A stretch of 64,000 nucleotides of DNA, taken from NCBI GenBank assembly GCA_973895155.1, contig OZ316895.1:21638001-21702000 (forward strand). Reading direction: 5' to 3'. How positions within the stretch are numbered: position 1 is the stretch's first letter; every line of letters starts with the position of its first letter. The notes beneath the pieces were generated by a model. That model made no database searches. It saw only the letters and a list, made by a program, of their open reading frames with translations, and had not been told where the DNA came from. The position numbers and the translations under genes were made by a program. The stretch comes from Marsupella aquatica (lineage: Eukaryota; Marchantiophyta). Shown here piece by piece: positions 22,951-35,549 of this stretch.

Positions 22951-23289
22951 AGGTTAGTTGCATTTAGGTGGTCGGGTATCTAGTGCTAGACAGCTTTGAT
23001 TAGACACTCACTCGGAGGTACCTTGTATATAGCTCAGTGTAGTCTCTAGTCAAAGCTCTCTTTACATCTTCTATCATGCCATCACGACCAGGATGGGTCT
23101 ACCCAGTAGGCCTAATCCATTTTGTACATATTGGGGTGATCCCCTTTTTGAATATGATATTTTGACCTCGTGTTTATAGCATTATCTTTGGTTCCTAATT
23201 GGTGTATGTCACCTTCAACCCTAAACCAATACCCAAACCCCCAAAAAACCACCCATGAAACCCTGTATTCCACCCCCAGAACATTTGAT
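22951..23289. other. 3' region of the CACTA second gene
   Basis: No coding frame is supported. It runs from the TAG-terminated third exon to the right subterminal zone. Confidence 0.5.
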
Positions 23290-23800
23290 AATCCGTTGCA
23301 AGTCCGTTACCATCCGTATCGGTAATATAGCAGTGTCCGATGCTGCTGCCTTCAAACTTTCCCATCCCCAACGCATCGGACCCCTCCTTCAAGGTTCCCA
23401 TCTTAAATATATCGGATAGTCCGATACAAAAAGTAACGCACTTTCCGTTATTATAAATAACGCAATGTCCGATACAAATTCCTTCACAACTTGCCATGTC
23501 AAATATATCGGACATACCGATTTAAATAGTATCGGACATAGGAAATCATCGTGTGCCGTCGCGTGTTAGTTATCCGATTCATTTTACAACGGACATAAAA
23601 TATCCGTAACACGTTACAACGGAACGTCCGTCGTAAAAAATATCGGAAAGTCCGATGGAAGTCCGATGGTCGATATGCGATGGTTTGCGCATCGCAAAGT
23701 GCGTTGGGAATTGCATCGGATGATAGAAATTTTTGCGTCAATTTTCCTGAAGGGATCCGATGTAAATCCTATCGAATAAAGGCCCAAAAATGTACTAGTG
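23290..23800. promoter_or_regulatory. CACTA right subterminal repeat zone and terminus
   Basis: Words such as GTATCGGT, GTCCGATGC, ATATCGGATAG, GTCCGATACA, TATCGGACAT and TATCGGAAAG are packed through this zone. It ends AAAATGTACTAGTG at 23787-23800, the exact inverse of the left terminus. Confidence 0.88.
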
Positions 23801-23803
23801 TTC
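23801..23803 (+). repeat. CACTA target-site duplication, right copy (TTC)
   Basis: TTC follows the terminal ...CTAGTG and matches 13501-13503. Confidence 0.95.
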
Positions 23804-24610
23804 TTTGATCCTGTTTGCCAACTTCCCAATCAACCAAAATTCATGAATCATGGCCACCAGGTCCACATGCATAAACTCCTAGCATGCCTAGTAGATCTCC
23901 GCTGTAAGACCATCTGGGCCTGGGGCCTTATCCTTTGGGAGCAACCACAATACTTCTTTAATTTCCTTAGTTGTTGGCAGCCTTTTCATCAAATCAATCT
24001 CAGATGCACCTAATGCAGCTCGCGTGTGCTCCAACAACCTGCTGCGCTCTTTAAGTGTGTTGCTTCTCTCATACTTCGTAGGTGCCCCAGGAGCGTAGAG
24101 CTCCACGCAAGTCCTCTCCACTTCTCTCATGATCTGTCCTGCCTCCGTGAGCACCTACCCTCCTTCAAGCAACAAGCTTTTCATTGCCTCCCGTTCCCTC
24201 TTAGCTTTCACGGTTGCAAAGTAGAATCACAAGGGTTCCTCACCCTCCCCCAACCATTTTATTCTTGCCATCCGTCTCCCTCGGGTGTATTAGTAGAGAC
24301 GTACCCCCCAACCCTCTTAAGGAGTCGAGGTGATATATTGGTAGGATGGTAATATGGCTCTCATTACCATATCCAATGATCTGAACTAATCAACTTTAAT
24401 CTCTTGCAGGGCCAAAATATCAAGTCTTTCTCTTCGAGACTCAATCCAATTTTTAACGACATGCTGCTTGTCGGGCTCACACGGGCCATATACATTCCAG
24501 GAGGCTAACTTTAGCATCTCCCCTCTAAGCGACCGGTGGCTGCCCGTGGTCCAACCATGTTTATAGGCGGATCCTGTTGCCCGATGGTGAGCCTCATCCC
24601 TCACTCCCAC
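23804..24610 (-). pseudogene. LINE B ORF2, endonuclease start and RT linker (5' portion)
   Basis: On the complement the ATG near 24,517 begins MLKLASWNVYGPCEPDKQ, then ILALQEIKVD, the opening of the L1 endonuclease. It then breaks off. The next recognisable text is the linker before the RT (RERLL-type helix, then LPKDKAPGPDGLTAEIY near 23,900) leading into the split RT. Endonuclease start to RT entry is about 0.7 kb here, against about 1.5 kb in LINE A, so about 0.8 kb of endonuclease and linker has been deleted. Confidence 0.85.
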
Positions 24611-24650
24611 TCCTCCTAGTCCTTGGTGTAGCTATTGCAATTTCTCCTGT

Positions 24651-25900
24651 CTCTTCCATTTGATAGTCTTTGTTTAGTGAAGGAGCAAGCGCCAGTGTGG
24701 GCGCAGACAAGACTAAGTGACTAAATGCACACAACATGGAGTTCAGGCCTTTTGGCAGACAATCCAAGTTTCATTGTGGCGCAAATTAAAGGGCGGGCCG
24801 GGCCCCAAGGAACAAACTTTCTTTCAAGCTTTTCTATTCTACAAGATTTTTGACCCCGACAATTCTATCCTTTGGCTCTCTTTTTGGGATCATGCATGAT
24901 AGAAGAGTTAATAAAACTCTCCTTTGTATAATGTTCTCTTTCAAATCTCCAGGTGTAGAGGACCAAGCTCCATAGTTTCTTGATGCCATTCATTGCTACA
25001 AAGATGAAGCATCAACTAGCTTGCAGCAAGGGCGTGAAAGGGGCACCGGCGGTGTTCAATAGGCCATAATACAACCATTAGGAACACTGATAGCAAAGCC
25101 AAGAATCTGCAATTTCTTGTTTGATCGATCAACATATCAATTTTACCATGATTTTAGTTTGCGATAGAGAGGGGAATTGTCAATTTAACTACCAGATGTC
25201 ACTTTGTTCATGTTGACAATCATAAATCTTGTCATATTTGCTAGACTGTGTGAGTGGGGATCAAATGCAAAGTTCAGTTCTTGATTGGTTTGATTGGCTG
25301 ACGCAGGAATCAAGATTGGGGAGAATGTTGCGCAGGATTTTTTGACGTAGTGAGTAATTGAATTTGATCGGGCTAATTTTGGTTTTGCGAGTGGTTAGGG
25401 AGCCAAAAACTTGAGTGTCCTCAAAGTTTTTTTCAATCCAGGATGCAAATTAAATTTGCACACCCAAGGTTGCTTCCAATTGAGTCACTCATGAAGCGGC
25501 TTGCAGCCTGTATACACAAGTCAAAGCTACTTAGTCCACCCTTCCAAGAACTCAAATCATTTATTAAGCACCGTGTCTGGAACCTTGACATCTATACCAC
25601 TTGCTCCATTTCAAGATCTATCATGACCAATTCCAGATATAAAGTGGTGGACCTTGCCACCCAACGTCCTCACCAATCCCAGCACTTGTGCCTAAGTGCC
25701 CTTGGTGCCCGAACGTCTTCACGGAATACCTCGAGCAAGCACCCGAGTGCCTCTAGCACCACCAGCGACCACTCCCATACAAAGTCGCACTTGCTCACCT
25801 ACACGACCGCTACTCAACGGTCCTCACTGTCTGCACAAACAACCAAGCACCTCGGTAACTAACCCTGCCGGATCTAGAACTCGCCAAGTCTAGCATCCTA
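24651..25900. other. Gene-free stretch right of LINE B
   Basis: No coding frame, RNA gene or terminal repeat could be supported. Composition is mixed and becomes C-rich after 25.45 kb. Confidence 0.5.
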
Positions 25901-27110
25901 ACTCAAGCTCAACAGACGTTGGTAAATAGGTCAGCGATAGGTCCTCCCGATGCCATAAGCCGGAACCCAAACCCACGCCCACTGTCCGTCCAGGACAGCT
26001 CCTTCCTTGGGCGCGGCCCGGGTTCCCTCTCGTACCTATCCATCACCAACTGACCGCCCTGATCTCAGGACATGCTCATGGCCCAAATAGCGTAGCTTGT
26101 CCTAAAGCTTGTCCCAAGCTTGTCTCAACATGCCGGGACCAGAACGGCCCTGACTCCAACATCGACTCCCGGTTTGCCCCACTGATGGTCTAGGGGCCGA
26201 GCGCCCTTGGGACTCAGCCTCCATACCTACTTGGCCTTGCCTCCCCTATGCAAGCTCCCTAAGGAGGCTAAACGCGGCTTGGTTAAACGCGGCTTGGCTG
26301 CTGTTCGACAGGATTTGGCTAACGGGCAAGCTAACACCCGCAAACCACAAGAACCCATGGCAGCCCTAGACCCAGCTAAGCTTTCCAATGCACCTAAGAA
26401 GTCCTCCAACGGACTTCCCGTTGAGAAGATATCGCCATTTCTATTTGGCGATTTCCCTTAGTGTCGCGACCACCGCGGCTCACGACTTCGGCTCGCCCTT
26501 AGCCCCCAGGGAGACACCACTCCCCTCATATATGTTTCTGGAGACCTGCCACCCTCAGACCAGCTTTGGTCCCTAAACATTTGGCCCCCAACCCGGATCC
26601 CATCGCGAGCGCGCCACCAACTAGCAACGCCCATAACTTTCTTGATAGGCATCCGCAAGTGGAGTGCCTTAGCCCGTTGTGACCGGGCCGACCCAATGCT
26701 CATGCCTAGCCCTCAGGTCTGATCGCCGCTCGGGGCCCCCGACCGGCCCAACCCGGCTCGGGCCACAACTTGCGCCCCAAGCATCCGTTGCCAATGGCAT
26801 CAACTCCATTGGCCTTGGGCCCAAGAGGAGCTCACTCCCAAGCCCTCAGAACTCAAAGCCCATCCGATGGTTAGGACGGCCATCCTTGAGTCCGGCCCAT
26901 TTCCCCTTGACCCAACCAGCCATAGGCTAGTCCAAGTCCTTAGTGTGTGTCCCTAGCTTGGCCCCTTGCCTCGCTAGTGCCACGTCTCATTGCCCACAAG
27001 TCTCCCCATGCTAAGTCCTCCCCGGATGGCCTATCCGGGCCTGGACCATAAGGGAGCTCGGCGTTGGAGTCAGCGACGCAAAAGCTAAGTGTTAAGGTAG
27101 TCGAGTTCTG
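25900..27110. other. GC-rich island, possible LTR fragment
   Basis: This block is clearly more GC-rich than the AT-rich DNA on both sides, with abrupt edges near 25.9 and 27.1 kb. It holds words such as GGCGCGGCCCGGG and a 14-bp tandem duplication (TAAACGCGGCTTGG) near 26,270. No protein is supported. Compositional contrast suggests an inserted element, perhaps a solo LTR, but no paired terminal repeat was found. Confidence 0.35.
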
Positions 27111-28080
27111 CAACTTATAAACACTAGTGAATCATTTTGTGCTAGACTATTTTTGGACTTTCATGTAACAATGAAAACTAGTACAAGTAGTCAGGTGTGT
27201 AGAATAAGTTGGTTCATGCCAGTCCATATCATGACAGACCTATTTAATGTTGAAGGGGGTTTGAGAATGTATCAAACTAAGAATTTATGTGTCTTCAAGC
27301 CAACTTTTGGATCCATATTTGCATCTCTAATGGATCCAGGTTGACATGTTAAAATTGAGGCGACTAATGACATTATTTTAAGTGTCATGTTCTTTGATCA
27401 TCAATTGGTTTTAGGTACCATGTTGGACAAAAAAATGCTATATATTACTTTTGGTTATGTGCGCGAACAGTTTTGCAAGATGTGTGGGTTGCAATGAACC
27501 AAGCTAATACTGTGGAAATGATGGACCTAGAGATTGAACTTTTTGATAAAATACATGTAAAATTGGATGTTGAAAGATATTGGGGCTTAAAAGATCTTTG
27601 TGAAGAAGTCTGCTTCTACATCAGCTCTGAGAATGTTGAGATAAGTTTTCTTTTTGGCATTGTTAGGCCAACCAAACCAAGATGTTGGGAGAAGATAATT
27701 TTGAGGTTGGACATTCAAAGTCAAACTAACATCATTCTTTGGCACTTATGAAGACAATGTATGCCCATTAATTATTTGTAAACTTGTGAATATGCAAAAA
27801 ATGCAACAAATGAGAAGGTGATGTTAGTCCACAACATTGGTGAAGACAATTTTCTTCGCATTAATAAAAATGTAGGACCACAAGTTTAAAGTAGGCCTAA
27901 GTAGTCAAAGACCCACTCTTGAGAATAGCCTAGGGACATTTTACTAGGTGAACTAGGGATATTTTACAGCCTATTTGATTGATGCCCTTAAATTTAGCCC
28001 TAGTATAGTGTAATTATCAAGTTCGAGTATGATTGACTTAGAGATTTGGTTCATGCTGGTCAGTTATGTCACTTTATTAT
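27111..28080. other. AT-rich gene-free stretch
   Basis: Short open frames are present but none has recognisable domains. Nothing else was identified. Confidence 0.45.
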
Positions 28081-28575
28081 GATCAAAATAAATTTATTAT
28101 TGATGACCACTATGTGAAAAATGAAGAGTTTATCGATAGTTTTCTATTGATGAGCCTAATATGAGGTGTAATAGAGTGCACATTTATCAAGAATCCAATT
28201 TTCAATCACGTCAATGCAAAAAACATCAAAGATGAATAATGAAACTGAATCCACAATTGTAAACTGAATGTGATCAAAATGGATTTATTATTGATGATCA
28301 CTATGTCAAAAATGAAGAGCTTGTCGATAGCTTTCTATTGATGAGCCTAATAGAGTGCACATTTATCAAGAATCCAATTTTCAATCATGTCAATGCAAAA
28401 AACATCAAAGACAAAAAATAAAACTGAACAATTATGAACTAAATGTGATCAAAATAGATTTATTATTGATGACCACTATATGAAAAATGAAGAGCTTATT
28501 GATAGCTTTCTATTGAGCCTAATATGAGGTGTAATAGAACGCATATTTATCAAGAATCTAATGATGAATTATATC
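28081..28575 (+). repeat. Three tandem copies of a 175-191-bp unit
   Basis: GATCAAAAT followed by TTTATTATTGATGA starts at about 28,081, 28,272 and 28,447. Each copy continues with GACCACTAT (or GATCACTAT), an AAAAATGAAGAG block, TTTCTATTGA and a TTTATCAAGAATC block. Unit lengths differ by small deletions. The function is unknown. Confidence 0.85.
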
Positions 28576-31500
28576 ATTCTAGACTCTAATTGTGTATTCT
28601 CATTTTCTTCACTAGTCATTGTCATAACATGGGATATTGTATCTTCTGCATTTGTAAGTTCTAGTTTGTTGTTCTCTCAATGTTGTATGACACGGTACCA
28701 ATATTAAAATATTTTGCACTACTGGTGAAATTGGATTTTTTGTGTCACCATGTTGTCATTGGTATGTTGATTTAGCTGATGAATGACTTTTTTCCATACC
28801 TTAAGAACTCCATATTGACAAACTTCCATATTTGTTCACAAACCAAGATGCATGCCAAACCAAAACATGCTACAAAATATGTGGAAACTCCAACATTAGA
28901 TATTTTCATAATATAAAATAAATCATAGCAATTCAACTAATTTTAACAACTATTGAAATAATATTTTAACCACTTACCATATAGTGAGTCACATGGTATT
29001 CGCCAAAGGCTTTAATATGTATAACCGATATCATGCCTCAATCTTGGGCTTGAAAGTCTTTTGCTGGTTGTGTCAATATAAGCCCACTGAGGTATGGTTG
29101 CAACGTTTCGTAAGCTTTCCACATTGGCAATCGAGAAAGTTTGTCGTCTGGCCCATTATGATGATGAGCGGCATATATATCTATCCAAACTTTCTCCTTA
29201 TTTGATGATGAGTTTTTTTTGAACAATCTAGCAACATGTGCTTCATTCACGTTCGATAATTTTGGACACTCCCTGTCGCTCCTAAAAAGATTGGGTCTTT
29301 AAATATTTGCACACGACCTCCATGAACTCAAGCATATGATAACGAATCTTCCATTTCTTATATAGTTTTTACTTGCAAGGCTTTATTTCTCATGAGATGA
29401 AGATGCAAGATGCAAAATTTTTCCAAACAAGAAATGAAGATGCAAGATTTTCTCCATCATTCAAACATTAGCATGCAATGTGCAAACGTGAACCCTTGTC
29501 AATATTTCTAATACTATTGACAAGGGTGGTCTCACAAACACACACGGTCCCTTTCTTGAATTGCTCATCAACTGTTGGCTTGAAGCAGATTGGTTATCTT
29601 CCATTTTTTTTGTTTTTTTTTTCTCAAGAAAAACGAGCGTACTTTATTGATCTTCCGTTTTTTTTTTGTATTTAGCTTGTCTCACTTGTGTCCAAAATCC
29701 CTTATGTAATATTTAACAGTCAATTTTGTATAAGTGAAAGAATTATGAATCAGCAAAATCACTTCCCCTCTCATTTTCTCAGCACTGTGTATTCTGCTTC
29801 ACTCAAGGTACTTCTTATTGACAATTCACTATCCTCACTAAATAAGAACAAAGTCCAAAATTTAGTTCTTGATCTCATTATGACTTTCTATTATAATTTC
29901 TTTCCCTTACTCCCATTTCTAGATTCCGGTCCGAGCCACAATTGTTACCAGCTTTCTCAATCAGAAAATTCTTAATCGGCATTCCCCAATATGGTCATAA
30001 AAAATGTTAACCGTTAGAATTAATTAGTTGCCAAATACTTGAATTAATTATCCAACATAACTCTCAACTTGATTAATGTCATTTCTTGTATCAATTAAAT
30101 ATTTTATGACTTTAATTTACTTGATTTCTTGTGCACTCTTCGCTTGCTATCCAGCCTTTTTGACAATTAGATAGTGACAGCGCAATAGGATAACTGTTAC
30201 TTGCTACTGGATAGTGCATCTCTTTGTTAATTGTTCTTCAGTTAATCATTCTCCTGAGCAATCATTCTTAATTTTGTCTTCTATTTTCGTTGCTCTAAGA
30301 TTAAGTGTTTGTATTGCAACCTGCACTTGTTCCACTCTTGTTTCCCTAGCTCCTTCCCCTATTTGTCGGTATGTTGGGTTGATTCTCATCTTCTAAAACT
30401 CTTATCTTTGTTTAGTTTTCTTACTCTTGTTCTCCATAATTCTCACTGCCCAACACTCATTCATGATACAAAAACAATACATTTCCTGTGTGCCAACTTG
30501 CATATGAAACTCATGCCCAATGACTCCAAACAATTGGCAACCGACTTTTTCCCATACTTGATAGACACCATCATTGATTTGCACAAAGAAATTGTACATG
30601 TATTGGCCTAAACCTACTGGTCGACAAAAATGATTCACTCGATTCCGCATCGGCAACCCTATATTCTAGTTTTCTCTGCTCAGTTTAACTCTACAAGCAT
30701 TTGGCCTTAAGGCACACAACTTTTCATCTTCTAATGGGATATTGCATCCCTCATAAACTAAGTCGCTACCATGCATGCCCCAAATTATCACAATCGTTAC
30801 TCCAACCAAGCCGATAACTCCAGACTGATTCATCTCTATAGAATTGTTGTCTGACCAAAATTGAGTATCGAATAGACAAAATAAAACTTTGGTGGATTTT
30901 TTCAATGCTTAAATAGTAACTGCCCCAATGACTTGACCTATTTAACTATAAATCGATACTTAACTTTAAAATTTCAATAATCTAATTTGTTAAAATTCTA
31001 CAATTTCACCCTTATTGCTCTCTCCCCTTGCACCAGCCTAGGTACTTACATTCTTGAGGAGGCCCACCCAGTGCGTCCAGAATGTTATACACACACCCAA
31101 GGAGAAGAAATTTTTTTCCATTCCCTTTCTTTCAGTATATCTCTGTATGACATAAATTCTCATTATGACATTTTTTTTCGAGCATAAAATGGGAGCCACA
31201 CGAGGGGGTATTTACAAACGATAGGAAACAATAAATAGTAATAGGAAACAAAAATTAGTAACAGGAAAACGAATGGTTATTTTTTTTGAAATGTTTTTGA
31301 AATGTTTTTTTGAATATTATTTTTGGAAAAAGAAAGTTTTTTTTCTTCAAATTTTTAATTTTTTTGCTACCGCCTAAAGGCAGAAAATAAACTAGGTTAT
31401 GACACCTTGATATGACCATGTTTCAGAAAATGAAAAGAGTAACCCACGGCATACCACAAAACGCACATCCACACATTTAAAACAATCATGCATGGCATGT
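28576..31500. other. AT-rich gene-free stretch
   Basis: No gene, RNA or element terminus was recognised. Open frames are short and T/A-biased in codon content. Confidence 0.45.
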
Positions 31501-31539
31501 TCTCAAGGCAAATTAATAGTTAGACCTTCTATTTCTAAA

Positions 31540-32515
31540 ATTATATACGAAATGCCTAGATTTTTAGAATGCGTCCATGCAAATGTATGTGATCTCATTG
31601 AACCACCAAATGGATCATTTTGATTTTTCCTAATCATAATCAACGCATCCTTAAAATGGTTACAAGTTTTATTACTCTCTACATGAAATAGGGTTTTTTC
31701 AAGACTTTCAGCACACATCTTGAAGCTAAAATCTCAATTCCCCTGAAAACTCTATCAAGACTAATTCACCTCAAAAACATTGGAAGATCTTTGCATGGGT
31801 ACATGGATAGACATATCCATTTCCAAAACGATATTGTTAAATCTATCATTAAGAGAATACAGATTATAATAAGACATGTGCTTATGCAAAACACAACTAT
31901 CTACAATTGCTTGGGGCCATGCTATATTCCCGGCTATATTACATGCAACATCTTTACTTAAATATCACCTATCAATATACAATGATCTAACTCCACACCA
32001 CTTAGTATTTGGAATAGACCCTGACTTATCCCATGTCAAACAATTGGTTATCAAGTACTTGTCCCCATAATGAGACCTAAACGTATTGAAATAAGATCTC
32101 AAAGATAAAAAGATATCTACATTGGTTTTGAATCACCATCTATAATCAAGTACCTCGAACCATCCACAGCCAATATTTTTCAAGCAAAGTTTCTTGATTG
32201 TCATTTTTATGAGAATATTTTTCCTAAATTGTTTGAAGAGAAACCACAATTTGGAGGACCTTTTAACTTAGAGTTGTGATGGCTTAGAGTCTAAACCCTA
32301 AAATCAATCCACTGTTTGAAAAGAGTGTGGAGCAAATGTCAAATATATTTACATATATTGCACAGGTGATGAGAGCACATATTCCTACCACAAACGCTCC
32401 TGCATATTTGCAAGAATATACAAACTGGCCACAAACCAACCACCAAGAGCAAAATATGGACGTTGTCGTGAAAATTCCCTACAGAATACTAGAATCCATA
32501 TTGTGTTATTAGAGT
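31540..32515 (+). pseudogene. Copia integrase and linker region (broken)
   Basis: Conceptual frames give ANVCDLIEPPNGSF, then ALIMIRKN-region text on the opposite side of a frame change, then AWGHAIFPAI, HHLVFGIDPDLSH and, in another frame, IYIGFESPSIIKYLEPSTA followed by FLDCHFYENIFP. The last two are hallmark phrases of the Copia integrase C-terminal and linker region (YVGF.SPSIIKYLEP; DCHFDE..FP). Several stops interrupt them. The integrase would insert the cDNA into the genome; this copy cannot. Confidence 0.82.
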
Positions 32516-32519
32516 TTAT

Positions 32520-34175
32520 GCAAAAAGAATATTATTTAAAAGTTTCATAGTAGTCCTATTAGAACATATAGCTTATATTATGTATAATGTACATTCTACA
32601 GTGATATATAATAATTATATCAATTATGTATAATAATTTGATTAATTATATATAGTAGTTTCATCAATTATATACAATAGTTCTATCAACTAAATATAAT
32701 AGTTCCACCAACTATGCATAATAGTTTCACGAACTACACACAATAATTTCACCAACTATGAATAATATTAGCACACTTATAGGTATTTGATCATTGCCAC
32801 TTGGTTTCGATCCAAAGCCAAAATATTGATCCATATTTTTTTGAAAGCACAAAGGAGCACTATAAATAAAATGAAGAGGAGCACATTCTGTTCATTCTCA
32901 TTGTTTGATCTATCATGTTGTTCCAATGCTTTAAAGAGCTCTTTCTTTCTTGTGCACATGTTTTCTTTATTATTTGCATTTATGATTGGGTATCTAAAAT
33001 TATTTTATATTTTATGCTTAATAGTCTTGAGATCAATTTAGAATAATTATAATAAATAATATGACAAATGAAGTACCTAGTGTTTATTCCCTACGTGCTA
33101 TGTCATTTGTTACTCATTTTTTAATTAGAATTCAATATCATAGCAAACATACCATGAGAATGCATCTTTTTTATTATTTTGGATTTGAGTTAATGAAAGT
33201 ATTATGAATAACAATACACTATTTGTATAATCCATTATCCTTTAGAAAAATAAATGAAATATGACTATTTTTATTTATATTAAATAAATCTTTATACACA
33301 ACCTGAAAATGTATCAGAGTTAGATTTCAATAGGGTTCATAATAATATATCTGATTTTCTTTCATCAATTAAAATAATAGTATTATGTCAAAAAAATATT
33401 GATTATAAAAATATTTTAATTAGAAAATATGGAGATGAAAAATACGATATCATACTTATGATGCTAAAGTCTATAATTATATCATCTATGATGAATCTTA
33501 AAATTATAATCTTTGTTTTTTACAATTGACTTATCTAATTGTAAGATTCATTGAAAATTATAATTCATTATTTGACTTGGGAAATAAATTATATGAAAAT
33601 AAAGGATAGGCCAATTCAAAGTTTAGTATGATAAATCTGCTCATCGTAAAATGGAACAAAGGTCGTGAAAAACATTTTAGAGTATAATGGTAGGAAAAAT
33701 TGATCAAAAAATGATCGTAAGAGGTGATAAAAACTGCACTTTGGAAAAGTTTCTTTCAAGATATAAAAATTAAAAGCTTGGTGTTTCCCGATAACTAAAA
33801 TTTCTCCCGATAACGTCATTTGGGATTTAAAGATACTCAATCAAGATAAAAAAAACTATCATAAAAACATCACCCATAATACCACAAACCATCACCCATA
33901 CTAAACCGAAAAAATCTTAGAAAATGAAGAAATCTCAATTCATTACATGAATATTGGGACTATATAGAATAGAAAAAATATTTCTATTGACGACAACTTT
34001 GTCTTTTACATATCCTAGAATATCACGAGTATATAACCTAACCGGAAAATTATTAGTAAAACACAGAAAAACCTACATTGGTCAGAATGGGAAAAAATAA
34101 TTAATTTAAAATTGAATTCATTGATTAAATGCTAAATGTTTAGACCTACTGTTTCAAAATCATCAACCACCCACT
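32520..34175. other. AT-rich insertion between Copia integrase and RT relics
   Basis: No coding match is seen. Around 32,590-32,760 there are about eight loose repeats of an ATAATAGTTTCACCAACTAT-like word with a period near 23-25 bp. The DNA may be an inserted element or diverged retroelement sequence. Confidence 0.45.
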
Positions 34176-34179
34176 TAAC

Positions 34180-34560
34180 TGATCATAAGTGAACTTTCGT
34201 GAAAAAAAAAATACTCAAGACCAAGTTGCACAAATATTTGGGCATGACTTTGACTTGATATATGCACCAATGATGGATGCAATAACTTATAGATTCCTAA
34301 TTGGTTTTCTAGGTCATAGACTAATGATGCATCAGATGGATGTAGTAACATCATATATATATAGACCACTGAATATCAAGATATACATGAAAGCTAATCA
34401 TTAAATTCAATCACCACAAAAGAGTCTTGAATTTAATTATACTTTAAAATCAAAGCTTTACTTCCATACAAGACCTTGACTCTCAATGTATTGTTATAAT
34501 GGAAGGAGGGAGAATTAATCAGCAAATTCGACACTGAATAAGATTCTCTTTCCCATGGAG
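34180..34560 (+). pseudogene. Copia reverse transcriptase fragment
   Basis: The frame reads VAQIFGHDFDLIYAPMMDAI, TYRFLIGFLG and MHQMDVVTSYIYRPLN then IKIYMKANH. This matches the Copia RT phrase set (LVA.GF...GIDY.E.Y.PVMDAIT.R.LI; HQMDV..A.LYG.L...IYMK). The downstream YxDD region was not recognised, so only the first part of the domain remains. Confidence 0.85.
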
Positions 34561-35545
34561 TAACTCTAAAAGACTTTATAGGTTTGGAAGCCTAACATAA
34601 AGGAGGTATGGAAAGGTATACCCTTTTGAGACTAACAAAACTTGATAAAATATAATTCTAATACTAAGTTCCAACAAAAACTAAGTCTAAGTGTCGAAAT
34701 GGCTAAGTGTCATTAAACTTTTCTGATGAAATATAAGATTTGACCAAATTTTTCTATTTTTAATTCCAAAAATAATACCCAAAATGCTGATTTTCCTACA
34801 GTGGATTGTATTACCTTCAATCTGCAAGCAGGCAAAATCTCAGACTTTTTTGAGTAATTAAGTCCTTCAAAGAAATTGGACAAAAGTGATATTGGGTGAA
34901 AATGTAATTTAACACAGATTTTTCTAAGTGTAGGGAACTAAATATGTGCACGCTTTACAAAGCGTTAGGGTACTGGGGACGCCTTCAGAAGCGTCCTATA
35001 CTTTTGTCATCGGGGTCAGATGACGCTCTCAAAGGCGTCAAGTCTTGAAGACGGACAAAGATTTAGTAACTTTGAAAAAATCATAATCGTTGCTCCGATG
35101 AAGGTCAAACCTTGCCAGGATAATCTCCTATGTCCATTCCATTTTCTGCCAAAGTTTCAGACATTTTTTAGGTCTCTATCATTTTAAATAAAATAGGAGG
35201 AGATTCAACTTTGTAATTTGCGTCAAACACTTAGAATCTGCACAGAAACTAGATTTCTTCACAAAAAAACTGTAAAAATCCGGGAATAAACTTCAAATGA
35301 TGTAATCCAAAAAAAATATTCATCCACACAAGGCACATCCTTTCACTTCCCTATGGAAGTACGATCTCTAGACGGAGACAATGACACATTCAAGAAAAGA
35401 AATGAAAATAAACTATTGTTGGGTCCTGAAAAACCATATATATCAGCAATAGGAGCACTAATATTTTTAGCTAACCAGACATGACCAGATTTTTCTTTTT
35501 GACGTAAAATTACTAGCTAAACACAATGCACAACCTATTGTACGT
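34561..35545. other. Non-coding stretch inside the Copia relic with three hairpins
   Basis: No protein is supported. It contains three short palindromes with related stems: 34950-34965 (ACGCTTT/AAAGCGT), 34977-34996 (GGACGC/GCGTCC) and 35021-35040 (TGACGC/GCGTCA). Its location between RT and RNase H suggests an insertion. Confidence 0.55.
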
Positions 35546-35549
35546 CATT

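Larger units (their letters stand above)
13504..23800. mobile_element. CACTA (En/Spm) DNA transposon, 10,297 bp, complete ends
   Basis: Both termini begin with CACTAGTACATTTT (14 of 14 identical, inverted), with weaker inverted match for about 15 bp more. The element is flanked by TTC duplications and sits inside LINE B in the RT frame. It carries two divergent transcription units. On the minus strand are a finger exon, a SET-domain exon and the TNP2/DUF4218/DUF4216 transposase. On the plus strand is a three-exon second gene. Subterminal zones of about 500 bp are packed with TCCGATAC/GTATCGGA-type words. The transposase is broken, so this copy would depend on a transposase supplied elsewhere. 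The young-looking ends suggest a fairly recent insertion. Confidence 0.97.
10920..24650 (-). mobile_element. LINE B: plant L1-type LINE split by the CACTA element
   Basis: The 3' part lies at 10,920-13,503 and the 5' part at 23,801-24,650. Removing 13504-23800 and one copy of the TTC duplication rejoins a continuous RT reading frame across the junction (ANRIKEG then TIKFIPKK), which proves the split. The element belongs to the same family as LINE A: GGCCACGAAA-type 3' end, the same RT text and the same zf-RVT. It was already damaged. The endonuclease keeps only its first 40 or so residues, and the catalytic FADD reads FTDN. Confidence 0.93.
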
